DNA from: Planotetraspora thailandica
Lineage (GTDB): Bacteria; Actinomycetota; Actinomycetes; Streptosporangiales; Streptosporangiaceae
Direction of reading: 5' to 3'
NCBI RefSeq assembly: GCF_016863335.1
Contig: NZ_BOOR01000012.1
Location: 1-64,000, forward strand
Length of the DNA stretch: 64,000 bases
The number at the start of each line of letters is the position of its first letter. Positions within the stretch are counted from its first letter, which is position 1. Position numbers and translations under genes: made by a program. The notes beneath the pieces are model-generated. The model saw only the letters and a program-made list of their open reading frames with translations, was not told the DNA's origin and searched no databases. This document shows, piece by piece, positions 24,637 through 31,863 of this stretch.

Positions 24637-25749
24637 GTGAGCCGTACGTTCGTCCGATCCAGGGCTCTTGCCGTCCTTTCAAGCTCGCTCTGGCGTTCGG
24701 CGTGCACCGCGACGGCCCCTCGGGGCGCGGAGCCGCGGACGCCGGCGTACGGAGATCTCGGCAACCCGGACGAGAACGGCGTCGCGCTGCCCGCGGGCTT
24801 CACCGGCCGCGTCATCGCACGATCGGGCCACAGGGCAGGGGGTGTCACGTGGCACGCCGCCCCCGACGGCGGGGCGTGCTTCACGGACGGAGACGGCTGG
24901 ATCTACGTCTCCAACTCGGCGGTCCCGCTGCTCGGCGGAGTGACCGCCGTGCGTTTCGAGCCAGGCGGGTCGATCAGCGGCGCCTATCGCGTTCTGTCGG
25001 GAACCGACCTCAACGGGGCGGGGGAGGCGACCCCGTGGCAGACCTGGTTGTCCTGTGAGAAGACGCCGCGTGGCCGGGTCTTCGAATGTGATCCGTACGG
25101 CCAGCGCGCCGCGATGCCCCGGCTCGCGATGGGGCAGTTCAGGCATGACGGCGCGGCGTGCGACCCCGACCGGGGCGTCGTCTATCTCACCGAGGACGAG
25201 CCGGACGGCTGTCTCTACCGGTTCCGCCTGGGTGACTGGGGCGACCTGACCACCGGCACGCTCGAGGTGATGACGGGTACGGCGGACGGCGAGGCCGTGG
25301 CCTGGAGGCGCGTGCCCGACCCCTCGGCGATGTTCGACCCGGTCCGCGAGCAGGTCGCGGGGGCTAGGCGGTTCGGCTCCGCGGAGGGCTGCCACTACTC
25401 CGAGGGCTTCTGTTACTTCACGACCAGGGCCGACAGCCGGATGTGGGCCTACGACGCCGCCGCCGAGCGCATCACCGTCCTCTACGACGGCCAGGCCGAG
25501 CCGTACGGCATGCCCGGATGCACGGTGGAGCGGTCGGGGGACGCGTTCGCCGCCGAGGACGGCGGCACAGCGGAGATCAACGTGATCACGCCGGACGGCC
25601 GGGTGGAGCCGTTCGTCCGCGTCGAGGGGCAGGACGGGCCGTGGCTCACCGGGCTCGCCTTCTCACCGGACGGAACCCGGCTGTACTTCTCCTCCCGGAC
25701 CGGCGCGGAGGGCGTCACCTATGAGGTGACGGGCCCGTTCCGCGGCTGA
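24637..25749 (+). CDS. PhoX-like alkaline phosphatase (DUF839 family)
   Basis: This 370-aa protein matches the DUF839/PhoX-like family: GVALPAGFTGRVIARSG, GVTWHAAPDGGACF, GWIYVSNSA, TPWQTWLSCEKTPRGRVFECDPYG, FRHDGAACDPDRGVVYLTEDEPDGCLYRF, SEGFCYFTTRADSRMWAYD and FSPDGTRLYFSSRTG. Family members are usually Tat-exported calcium/iron phosphatases. Here the N-terminus (MSRTFVRSRALAVLSSSLWRSAC) lacks the twin-arginine pair and the long hydrophobic stretch, so export is doubtful or uses a degenerate signal. GTG 24637 has GAGGAGGG 5-7 nt upstream. It may scavenge phosphate or be a lactonase-like propeller. Confidence 0.8.
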   Translation: MSRTFVRSRALAVLSSSLWRSACTATAPRGAEPRTPAYGDLGNPDENGVALPAGFTGRVIARSGHRAGGVTWHAAPDGGACFTDGDGWIYVSNSAVPLLGGVTAVRFEPGGSISGAYRVLSGTDLNGAGEATPWQTWLSCEKTPRGRVFECDPYGQRAAMPRLAMGQFRHDGAACDPDRGVVYLTEDEPDGCLYRFRLGDWGDLTTGTLEVMTGTADGEAVAWRRVPDPSAMFDPVREQVAGARRFGSAEGCHYSEGFCYFTTRADSRMWAYDAAAERITVLYDGQAEPYGMPGCTVERSGDAFAAEDGGTAEINVITPDGRVEPFVRVEGQDGPWLTGLAFSPDGTRLYFSSRTGAEGVTYEVTGPFRG

Positions 25750-25783
25750 GTCACCGGGGAGCGGTCCGGAGACGTGAGCGTGC

Positions 25784-25915
25784 TCATGCCGCGGCGACGC
25801 CTGTCGTGTCGGCGGCGGTGAGGTCGGCGAGGTGGGGGATGACGAAGTCGCCCACACGAAGCGCCTCTTCGAGGTGCGGCCACCCGGAGACGATGAACTC
25901 GTCGAGGCCGAGAGC
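25784..25915 (-). pseudogene. Remnant of an SsuD-like LLM-class monooxygenase (C-terminus only)
   Basis: The minus strand encodes 43 residues before a TGA, including [20 protein letters not shown] and [11 protein letters not shown]. This is the C-terminal signature of FMNH2-dependent alkanesulfonate monooxygenases (SsuD family, about 380 aa). The match begins abruptly 19 bp from the stop of the MarR-GNAT gene, and nothing upstream continues it. It is a deletion relic, probably of a sulfonate-utilisation gene. Confidence 0.75.
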
Positions 25916-25933
25916 CAATTAAAGAGGGAATTC

Positions 25934-26842
25934 TCAGAGGTCGAGAGTCCATATCTCGTCGACGACCGGCTTGCCCGACTCCTCGCCCGCGCGCCGTTCG
26001 GCGAGCACGAAACCCGCCTTGCCGTAGATGAGACGGGCGCCGGTCAGGTTCTCCCTGGTCCACAGCATGATCCGGCGGTAGCCCGCCCGGCGCGCGAACG
26101 CCACGCACTCCTCGACGAGGCGCCGCCCCACGCCCATGCCGCGCGCGGACGGCTCGACGAGCAGCAGGCGGAGCTGGGCCGTCTCGTCGTCCTTGCGCAT
26201 GCAGAACACGCACCCGGCCGGCGCACCCTCGACCTCGGCGATCCATGCCGCCTCGCGCTCCGGGTCGTGGCGCTCGGCGTAGTCGGCCACGACCCGGGCG
26301 ACCAGGGCCTCGAAGGCTGCGCCCCATCCGTATTCCTGGCTGTAGAGGGAGCCGTGCCGATGTACCACCCAGCCGAGGTCTCCCGGCCGCGGCGCCCTGA
26401 TGACGTACGGCACCGGCCTGGCCTGGGGGGTCAGGAGCCCGCGGATGGTCGTCATGCTCGCGACCAGTCGCCGGCGGTCGTCCTCGGTCAGGGTGGCGAG
26501 CAGGGCGCGCACCTCGGCCGCCGAGCGCTCGTCGAGCGTGACGAACGTCTCGCGCCCCTCGGCGGTGAGCCGTACGACCTGGCGGCGGCCGTCCTCGGCG
26601 GACCGCTCTCGGGAGACGAGCCCCTCGGCTTCGAATTTCGTGAGGATCCTGCTCAGGTAACCGGGATCGAGATCCAGAAGATCGCGAATGGCGGAGACCT
26701 CGGCCGATTCGAGGGTGGCGAGCTCGAACAGCACGCGGGCTTCCGTGAGGGAATAGGCCGTGTCGACCATGCCGGCCTGAAGCACACCGATGACTTCCGT
26801 ATAAAAGCGGTTGAATGCCCTGACCTCGGCGACCATATTCAT
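25934..26842 (-). CDS. MarR-GNAT fusion: HTH regulator with acetyltransferase domain
   Basis: The 302-aa protein joins a MarR winged HTH (about residues 1-140: VLFELATLESAEVSAIRDLLDLDPGYLSRILTKFEAEGLVSRERSAEDGRRQVVRLT) to a GNAT domain (about 145-302). The GNAT part has acetyl-CoA loop VEPSARGMGVGRRLVEECVAFARRAGYRRIML and GARLIYGKAGFVLAERR. Such bifunctional HTH/GNAT proteins are widespread in actinomycetes, and the acetyl acceptor is generally unknown. It may acetylate a small toxic amine or a protein while controlling its own gene. The start has weak signals; a palindrome at 26863-26875 lies just upstream. Confidence 0.87.
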   Translation of the reverse strand: MNMVAEVRAFNRFYTEVIGVLQAGMVDTAYSLTEARVLFELATLESAEVSAIRDLLDLDPGYLSRILTKFEAEGLVSRERSAEDGRRQVVRLTAEGRETFVTLDERSAAEVRALLATLTEDDRRRLVASMTTIRGLLTPQARPVPYVIRAPRPGDLGWVVHRHGSLYSQEYGWGAAFEALVARVVADYAERHDPEREAAWIAEVEGAPAGCVFCMRKDDETAQLRLLLVEPSARGMGVGRRLVEECVAFARRAGYRRIMLWTRENLTGARLIYGKAGFVLAERRAGEESGKPVVDEIWTLDL

Positions 26843-26862
26843 TGTCTACCTCAACTAACTCA

Positions 26863-26875
26863 TTGCCTGAGTCAA
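26863..26875. promoter_or_regulatory. Candidate MarR operator
   Basis: TTGCCTGAGTCAA fits the perfect dyad pattern TTG-N-CT-N-AG-N-CAA. It is centred about 27 bp upstream of the MarR-GNAT start and next to a TTGACT -35-like hexamer on the minus strand, as expected for autorepression. Confidence 0.5.
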
Positions 26876-27034
26876 CGATAGCCGGAGGCGCGCCTCGGGT
26901 GAAGGGTTTGCGGCATGGAAGACTGGACATCTCCACCGCCCGCGTGTTCGCCTGGTTCACCGTGAGAGTCGCGAATGTCGGTTCGTATGGCGCGCGGTGT
27001 TGTTGGGGCCGCCTCTGTCGCGTAGCCTCACTTT

Positions 27035-27046
27035 TGGTCTAGACCA
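27035..27046. promoter_or_regulatory. DasR-like palindrome TGGTCTAGACCA upstream of pfkA
   Basis: The perfect 12-bp palindrome TGGTCTAGACCA is the core of the dre element bound by the GntR/HutC-family regulator DasR in Streptomyces, which senses glucosamine-6-phosphate. It lies 100 bp upstream of the pfkA start. The sequence match is direct; binding by a DasR homolog is inference. Confidence 0.6.
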
Positions 27047-27145
27047 TTGTTGGCAGCTCGGGCAGAATGCGTTGCGGCGATGCGCGGCGCGCACCAGTCC
27101 GGCCGTGTATCTCACATAGCGCGTAACTCTTTGGAGGATCCCGCC

Positions 27146-28171
27146 ATGCGAATCGGAGTGCTCACCGGAGGCGGCGACTGCCCCGGGCTCAACGCCGTGA
27201 TCCGCGCCGTCGTCCGCAAGGGCGTGGGCGTCTACGGCCACGAGTTCGTCGGCTTCCGCGACGGCTGGCGAGGCCCGCTCGAGGGCGAGACCATGCCGCT
27301 TGACATCCAGGCCGTCCGAGGCATCCTGCCGCGCGGGGGGACCATCCTCGGCTCCTCGCGCACCAACCCCATCAAGATCGAGGGCGGCGTCGAGCGGATC
27401 AAGGAGAACCTCGCCTCGCACGGCGTCGACGCCTTGATCGCCATCGGCGGCGAGGACACTCTCGGCGTCGCCAAGCAGCTCTACGAGCGCGGGGTGAACG
27501 TCGTCGGCGTGCCCAAGACGATCGACAACGACCTCAACGCCACCGACTACACCTTCGGCTTCGACACCGCCGTCAACATCGCCATGGAGGCCATCGACCG
27601 GCTCCACACGACGGCCGAGTCTCATCACCGCGCGCTCATCTGCGAGGTGATGGGCCGCCACGCGGGCTGGATCGCCCTGCACGCCGGCATGGCCGCCGGG
27701 GCCAACGTCATCCTGATCCCGGAGAAGCCGTTCGACATCGACAAGGTCTGCTCCTACGTCGAGTCGCGTTTCAAGACCCGCTATGCGCCGATCATCGTCG
27801 TCGCGGAGGGCGCCCACCCGATCGAGGGCCAGATGGCTCTGCAGGCCGGCGAGCTCGACGCCTTCGGTCACGTACGGCTCGGCGGCATCGGGGAGACGCT
27901 CGCCCAGGAGATCGAGAAGCGCACCGGCAAGGAGGCCCGGACGACCGTTCTCGGCCACATCCAGCGCGGCGGCACCCCGACGGCCTACGACCGCGTGCTG
28001 GCCACCCGGTTCGGCCTGGGCGCGATCGACGCCGTCCACGAGGGCGACTTCGGCAAGATGGTCGGCCTCAAGGGCACCGACATCGTCCGCGTCGGCCTCG
28101 GCGAGGCCACGGCCGAGCTGAAGACCGTGCCCGTCTCCCGCTATGAGGAGGCTGAGGTCTTCTTCGGCTGA
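27146..28171 (+). CDS. pfkA: 6-phosphofructokinase (residues suggest PPi dependence)
   Basis: This 341-aa PfkA would phosphorylate fructose-6-phosphate in glycolysis. Motifs are GVLTGGGDCPGLNAVIR, IAIGGEDTLGVA, VPKTIDNDL (catalytic Asp) and EVMGRHAGWIALH. At the position equivalent to E. coli Gly104 there is Asp (GGED), and at Gly124 there is Lys (PKTIDND). Asp/Lys at these sites is the pyrophosphate-using pattern, while ATP-using Streptomyces enzymes have GGEG. The donor may therefore be PPi, as in Amycolatopsis methanolica. ATG 27146 has GGAGG 8 nt upstream. A DasR-like site upstream suggests aminosugar-linked control. Confidence 0.9.
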   Translation: MRIGVLTGGGDCPGLNAVIRAVVRKGVGVYGHEFVGFRDGWRGPLEGETMPLDIQAVRGILPRGGTILGSSRTNPIKIEGGVERIKENLASHGVDALIAIGGEDTLGVAKQLYERGVNVVGVPKTIDNDLNATDYTFGFDTAVNIAMEAIDRLHTTAESHHRALICEVMGRHAGWIALHAGMAAGANVILIPEKPFDIDKVCSYVESRFKTRYAPIIVVAEGAHPIEGQMALQAGELDAFGHVRLGGIGETLAQEIEKRTGKEARTTVLGHIQRGGTPTAYDRVLATRFGLGAIDAVHEGDFGKMVGLKGTDIVRVGLGEATAELKTVPVSRYEEAEVFFG

Positions 28172-28220
28172 CGGACGCGTCCCGCCCCGCCTCAGGGGTC
28201 AGGGCGCTGTCCGAAGGATT

Positions 28221-28256
28221 CGACGGGCCTGCCCGGTGCTCCGGGCAGGCCCGTCG
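28221..28256. terminator. Strong 16-bp stem-loop terminator
   Basis: A perfect 16-bp stem starts with CGACGGGCCTGCCCGG (28221-28236) and returns at 28241-28256 around a TGCT tetraloop. No U-tract follows on either strand. It lies 50 bp after the pfkA stop and 11 bp after the stop of the candidate small minus-strand ORF, so it could terminate both. Confidence 0.75.
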
Positions 28257-28266
28257 TCGTCCGTGG

Positions 28267-28354
28267 TCAGTACAGCCAGGCCACGGGCAGGGTGAGCGGC
28301 TCGTCCACCTTCTCCGGTGCCAAGGCGAGGCCGGAGATCACCGTTGATGATCAT
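28267..28354 (-). other. Candidate small peptide gene or gene relic (frame ambiguous)
   Basis: On the minus strand AAGGAG (28364-28369) lies 9 nt before an ATG at 28354. That frame reads through the terminator hairpin. The +1 frame, from GTG 28341, gives 24 residues containing SGLALAPEKVDEPLTLPVAW, ends with a stop at 28267, and is followed at once by the hairpin. The second frame looks like real protein but has no ribosome site of its own. Either a frameshifted small gene or the tail of a lost gene is possible. I recognise no family. Confidence 0.3.
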
Positions 28355-28662
28355 TTGTTCTGGCTCCTTTTTCGAGCCATTGACATGCCTTGGGACCGGA
28401 CTGTGTCGGCTTGAAGGGTCGTGGGACGTTCGCCGCCTCCGGCCGTTGTGAACGGTGGTGCTGGTGCGCTTTCGGGAATTCTGTGCGTAAAAGAGTGTGG
28501 TGAACAATCCTCCGCGTCGTCCCCGTCGATTCACCGCTCGGTTTGTCGTGCACGGTTGAACACGGCCCGCTTTCCCTTTACCTTCCGTACGGCTGCCGCC
28601 GTCGCCGGCTTCTGTGGCGTCGTCGGGACGGTGTCATCGGGCGGTGTCGTCGGGGCGGGGGG

Positions 28663-29817
28663 ATGTTGGGCATCGAGGGGTCGTTCTGGCGGGCGATCGC
28701 GGTCTTCCGGATCGCTTCGGTGGCGTACGCGGTCGTTCTGCTGGCGAGAGCCGGGGGCTATGCGCATCCCCTCGCCGGCTGGATCACGATCGCCGTCATG
28801 GCGGGCTGGACGGCCGTGACCCTCGTCCTCTACCCCTCCACGCGGGCATGGCCGTTGCTTCTCACCGATCTCGGGCTGACGGCCGGATGCCTGCTTTCGA
28901 CGCTGTTGGTCCAGAGCTGGGCCGACACGGCGAGCGGTGCGATGCCGGTCACCGCGACCTGGGTCGCCGGTCCCGTCCTGGCCTGGGCGGTCGCCCTTGG
29001 CCGCCGCGCCGGGGCCGTGGCGGCGGCCGTGATGTCGGCCGCCGACCTGTGGGTTCGCGGCGGACTGGGAGTCGACCTGACCTCGTTGCCGGTGAACGGC
29101 GCCGTGCTGCTCTTCATGGCCGGAGTCGTGGTGGGGCACGTCGCGCAGCTGGCCAGGGAGGCGGCGGAGTGGCTGCGCCGCGCCGCCGAGCTGGAGGCGA
29201 TGGGCCGGGAGCGCGAGCGGCTGGCCAGGGGCATCCACGACTCCGTTCTCCAGGTGCTCGCGCTCGTCCAGCGCAAGGGCGCCGAGATCGGAGGCGAGGC
29301 GGCCGAGCTCGGCAGGCTGGCCGGTGAGCAGGAGGCCGCGCTGCGCGCCCTGGTTCGCGCACCCGCGTCCTCCGAGGCGCGCGAGGACCAGGCCAAGGGC
29401 GCGACGGCCGATGTGCGGGAGCTGCTCTGGCCGTACGGCGACGCCCGGGTGACGGTGTCCGCGCCCGTGACCCCCCTCGTCCTGCCGGTGGAGACCGCGC
29501 ACGAGCTGAGCGCTGCGGTCGGCGCGGCGCTGGACAACGTGACGCGGCACTGCGCGGACGGCACCCGGGCGTGGGTGCTGGTGGAGGAGGACGCGGGACG
29601 CGTCGTGGTGTCGGTGCGGGATGAGGGCCCGGGCATTCCCGAAGGCCGGTTGGAACAGGCAGAGGCCGACGGCCGGATGGGAATCGCGCGTTCGATCCGC
29701 GGCCGCATGGCCGACCTGGGAGGGACGGCGTCGATCACGTCGTCGGGGACGGGCACCGAGATCGAGTTGTCGGTTCCGGCCGAACCGGTCGCCCGTGAGC
29801 GGGGTGGTCGGGTATGA
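28663..29817 (+). CDS. Membrane sensor histidine kinase, MacS-like
   Basis: This 384-aa kinase has an N-terminal membrane domain of about five to six helices (residues about 10-160). A linker helix, a HisKA_3 phosphoacceptor region (ERERLARGIHDSVLQVLALVQRKG) and a HATPase_c domain (LSAAVGAALDNVTRHC, SVRDEGPGIPEGRLEQA, GRMGIARSIRGRMADLGG) follow. It belongs to the NarL-type two-component kinases and resembles actinobacterial MacS. It overlaps the response-regulator gene by ATGA. Position next to pfkA matches the Streptomyces MacRS-pfkA2 neighbourhood (from memory), where the pair affects morphogenesis and antibiotic output. The signal is unknown. Confidence 0.87.
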   Translation: MLGIEGSFWRAIAVFRIASVAYAVVLLARAGGYAHPLAGWITIAVMAGWTAVTLVLYPSTRAWPLLLTDLGLTAGCLLSTLLVQSWADTASGAMPVTATWVAGPVLAWAVALGRRAGAVAAAVMSAADLWVRGGLGVDLTSLPVNGAVLLFMAGVVVGHVAQLAREAAEWLRRAAELEAMGRERERLARGIHDSVLQVLALVQRKGAEIGGEAAELGRLAGEQEAALRALVRAPASSEAREDQAKGATADVRELLWPYGDARVTVSAPVTPLVLPVETAHELSAAVGAALDNVTRHCADGTRAWVLVEEDAGRVVVSVRDEGPGIPEGRLEQAEADGRMGIARSIRGRMADLGGTASITSSGTGTEIELSVPAEPVARERGGRV

Positions 29818-30488
29818 ACGTGCAAGATCGCGGAGAAGGGCGGCGGGCCATGCGGATCATGGTGGTGGACGATCACCCGATGTGGCGGGACGCCGTCTCC
29901 CGCGACCTGGGGGAAGCCGGATACGAGGTGGTGGCGGCGACGGGGGAGGGCCGCCAGGCGCTGCGCATCGCCGCCGCCGTACGGCCGGACGTCGTCGTGC
30001 TCGACCTGCAGCTGCCCGACCTGTCCGGGGTCGAAGTGGCGCGAGGCCTCGGCGCCTCCCAGGACCCGCCGCGCGTCCTGGTCCTGTCGGCCAGTGCCGA
30101 GCCGGCCGACGTCCTCGAGGCCGTCAAGGCCGGCGCATCCGGATATCTGGTGAAATCGGCCAGCCGGGCGGAGTTCCTCGACGCGGTCCGCCGTACCGCC
30201 GAGGGAGACGCCGTGTTCACGCCGGGCCTGGCGGGGCTGGTTCTGGGGGAGTACCGGCGGCTCGCGGCCCGGCCCGCGGCCCCCGACGGCCCCCGCCTGA
30301 CCGAGCGGGAGACCGAGGTGCTGCGCCTGGTCGCCAAGGGCCTGTCGTACCGGCAGATCGCCGAACGTCTCGTGGTGTCCCATCGCACGGTGCAGAACCA
30401 CGTGCAGAACACGCTCAGCAAGCTCCAGCTGCACAACCGGGTCGAGCTTGTGCGCTACGCCATGGAACAGGGGCTCACGGGCGAATAG
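29814..30488 (+). CDS. NarL/LuxR-family response regulator, MacR-like
   Basis: The 224-aa protein has a receiver domain (MVVDDHPMWRDAV; phosphoacceptor Asp in VVVLDLQLPDLSG; Lys in GYLVKSASRAEF) and a C-terminal LuxR HTH (LTERETEVLRLVAKGLSYRQIAERLVVSHRTVQNHVQNTLSKLQ). It is the partner of the upstream kinase, with overlapping stop and start codons. A second ATG at 29850 has GGAGAAGGG upstream and starts just at the first beta strand, so it may be the true start. Targets are unknown. Confidence 0.88.
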   Translation: MNVQDRGEGRRAMRIMVVDDHPMWRDAVSRDLGEAGYEVVAATGEGRQALRIAAAVRPDVVVLDLQLPDLSGVEVARGLGASQDPPRVLVLSASAEPADVLEAVKAGASGYLVKSASRAEFLDAVRRTAEGDAVFTPGLAGLVLGEYRRLAARPAAPDGPRLTERETEVLRLVAKGLSYRQIAERLVVSHRTVQNHVQNTLSKLQLHNRVELVRYAMEQGLTGE

Positions 30489-30576
30489 AGGGCGCCTGGC
30501 CGGGGATGTGAACAGGACCGAATGCCGAGCTTGGGACCCTTCGCCTGCGCGGACGATCTCCCGTGCCGCGGCACTA

Positions 30577-30596
30577 CAGTGGGGAAGTTCCCACTG
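30577..30596. promoter_or_regulatory. Inverted repeat upstream of thiI
   Basis: CAGTGGG (30577-30583) and CCCACTG (30590-30596) form a perfect 7-bp dyad with a 6-nt spacer, between the response-regulator gene and thiI. It may be an operator or a weak terminator. A TACAGT hexamer overlaps it at 30575-30580. Confidence 0.35.
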
Positions 30597-30652
30597 GGCC
30601 GGCGCGTTGTCGCCCGTGGCACGCGCACGATGTCCCTCCGGAGGTTCCACCG

Positions 30653-31849
30653 ATGACGATGACCGCGCTCGCAGACCCCTGCGTCCTGCTGAAGTTAGGC
30701 GAGGTGGTTCTGAAGGGCAGGAATCGCGAGCTGTTCGAGATGCGGCTGCGGTCGAACATCAGGGCCGCGCTGAAGGACTTCAAAGTCGACATCCGGCAGC
30801 GGCACGGGGTCATCGCGCTGTTCCTCCCCGAGGGCACGTCCGCCGAGGTGGCCGAGGCGGTGGCGCAGCGGGTCTCCGACGTGCCCGGCCTGGTGCTGAT
30901 CCACCTGGCCTGGCGGGTGGCCAAGGACCCGGAGGCCGTGCTCAAGGCGGCGATCGAGCTCGTCAAGGACTCTCCCGAGGTTCAGCGCAAGGCGCGCTTC
31001 GCCGTACGGTCGCGGCGGCGTGACAAGCGTTTCCCGATGCGGTCCAACGAGCTCGACCACTACGTCGGCGGGGCGATCAACGACACCTACGACCTGCCGG
31101 TCGACCTCAAGAACCCCGAACTGACCGTGCACATCGAGGTCGACAAGGACGAGGTGTTCGTCTTCACCGACGGGCGCCCCGGTCAGGGCGGGCTGCCCGT
31201 CGGCTCCAGCGGCCGCGCCCTCGCCCTGATGTCCGGCGGCATCGACTCGCCGGTCGCCGCCTACCGGATGATGCGCCGGGGGCTCCACGTGGACTTCCTG
31301 CACTTTTCCGGCATTCCGTTCACGACGTCGGAGTCGATCTACAAGGCGTACGCGCTGGTCCGCAACCTCGACCGGTTCCAGGGCAAGTCGCGGCTGTGGG
31401 TGGTGCCCTTCGGCAAGGCGCAGCAGTCGATCAGGGCGTCCGGCCAGGACCGCCTCGCGATGATCGCGCAGCGGCGGCTGATGCTGAAGACGGCCGAGGA
31501 GGTGGCCCATCGCATCCATGCCGAGGCGCTCGTCACGGGGGACTCGCTCGGCCAGGTGTCGTCCCAGACCCTGACGAACATCACCGCGCAGGACAACGCC
31601 GTCGACCTGCCGATCCTGCGGCCGCTGATCGGGCTGGACAAGACCGAGATCATCGCCGAAGCCCGGCGCATCGGCACCCTGCAGATCTCCGAGCTTCCCG
31701 ACGAGGACTGCTGCACGCTGCTCGCCCCTCGTTCGGCCGAGACCCGGGCGAAGATCGAGGACCTGAAGCAGATCGAGAAGCGTTTGGACGCCGAAGACCT
31801 GGCCTTCCAGCTCGCCGACTCCATCCAGGCCTACAAACTCGACGCCTAA
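30653..31849 (+). CDS. thiI: tRNA 4-thiouridine synthase / ThiI-family sulfurtransferase
   Basis: The 398-aa protein has an N-terminal ferredoxin-like region, a THUMP domain (about residues 60-165) and a PP-loop pyrophosphatase domain with SGGIDSPVAAYRMMRRG. It adenylates U8 of tRNA for 4-thiouridine formation and in some bacteria feeds sulfur to thiamine synthesis. There is no C-terminal rhodanese domain, as in Gram-positive short forms. ATG 30653 has CCGGAGG 8-9 nt upstream. It is followed by the forward half of a large 53-bp repeat array. Confidence 0.92.
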   Translation: MTMTALADPCVLLKLGEVVLKGRNRELFEMRLRSNIRAALKDFKVDIRQRHGVIALFLPEGTSAEVAEAVAQRVSDVPGLVLIHLAWRVAKDPEAVLKAAIELVKDSPEVQRKARFAVRSRRRDKRFPMRSNELDHYVGGAINDTYDLPVDLKNPELTVHIEVDKDEVFVFTDGRPGQGGLPVGSSGRALALMSGGIDSPVAAYRMMRRGLHVDFLHFSGIPFTTSESIYKAYALVRNLDRFQGKSRLWVVPFGKAQQSIRASGQDRLAMIAQRRLMLKTAEEVAHRIHAEALVTGDSLGQVSSQTLTNITAQDNAVDLPILRPLIGLDKTEIIAEARRIGTLQISELPDEDCCTLLAPRSAETRAKIEDLKQIEKRLDAEDLAFQLADSIQAYKLDA

Positions 31850-31863
31850 CCCCACACCCTTGC

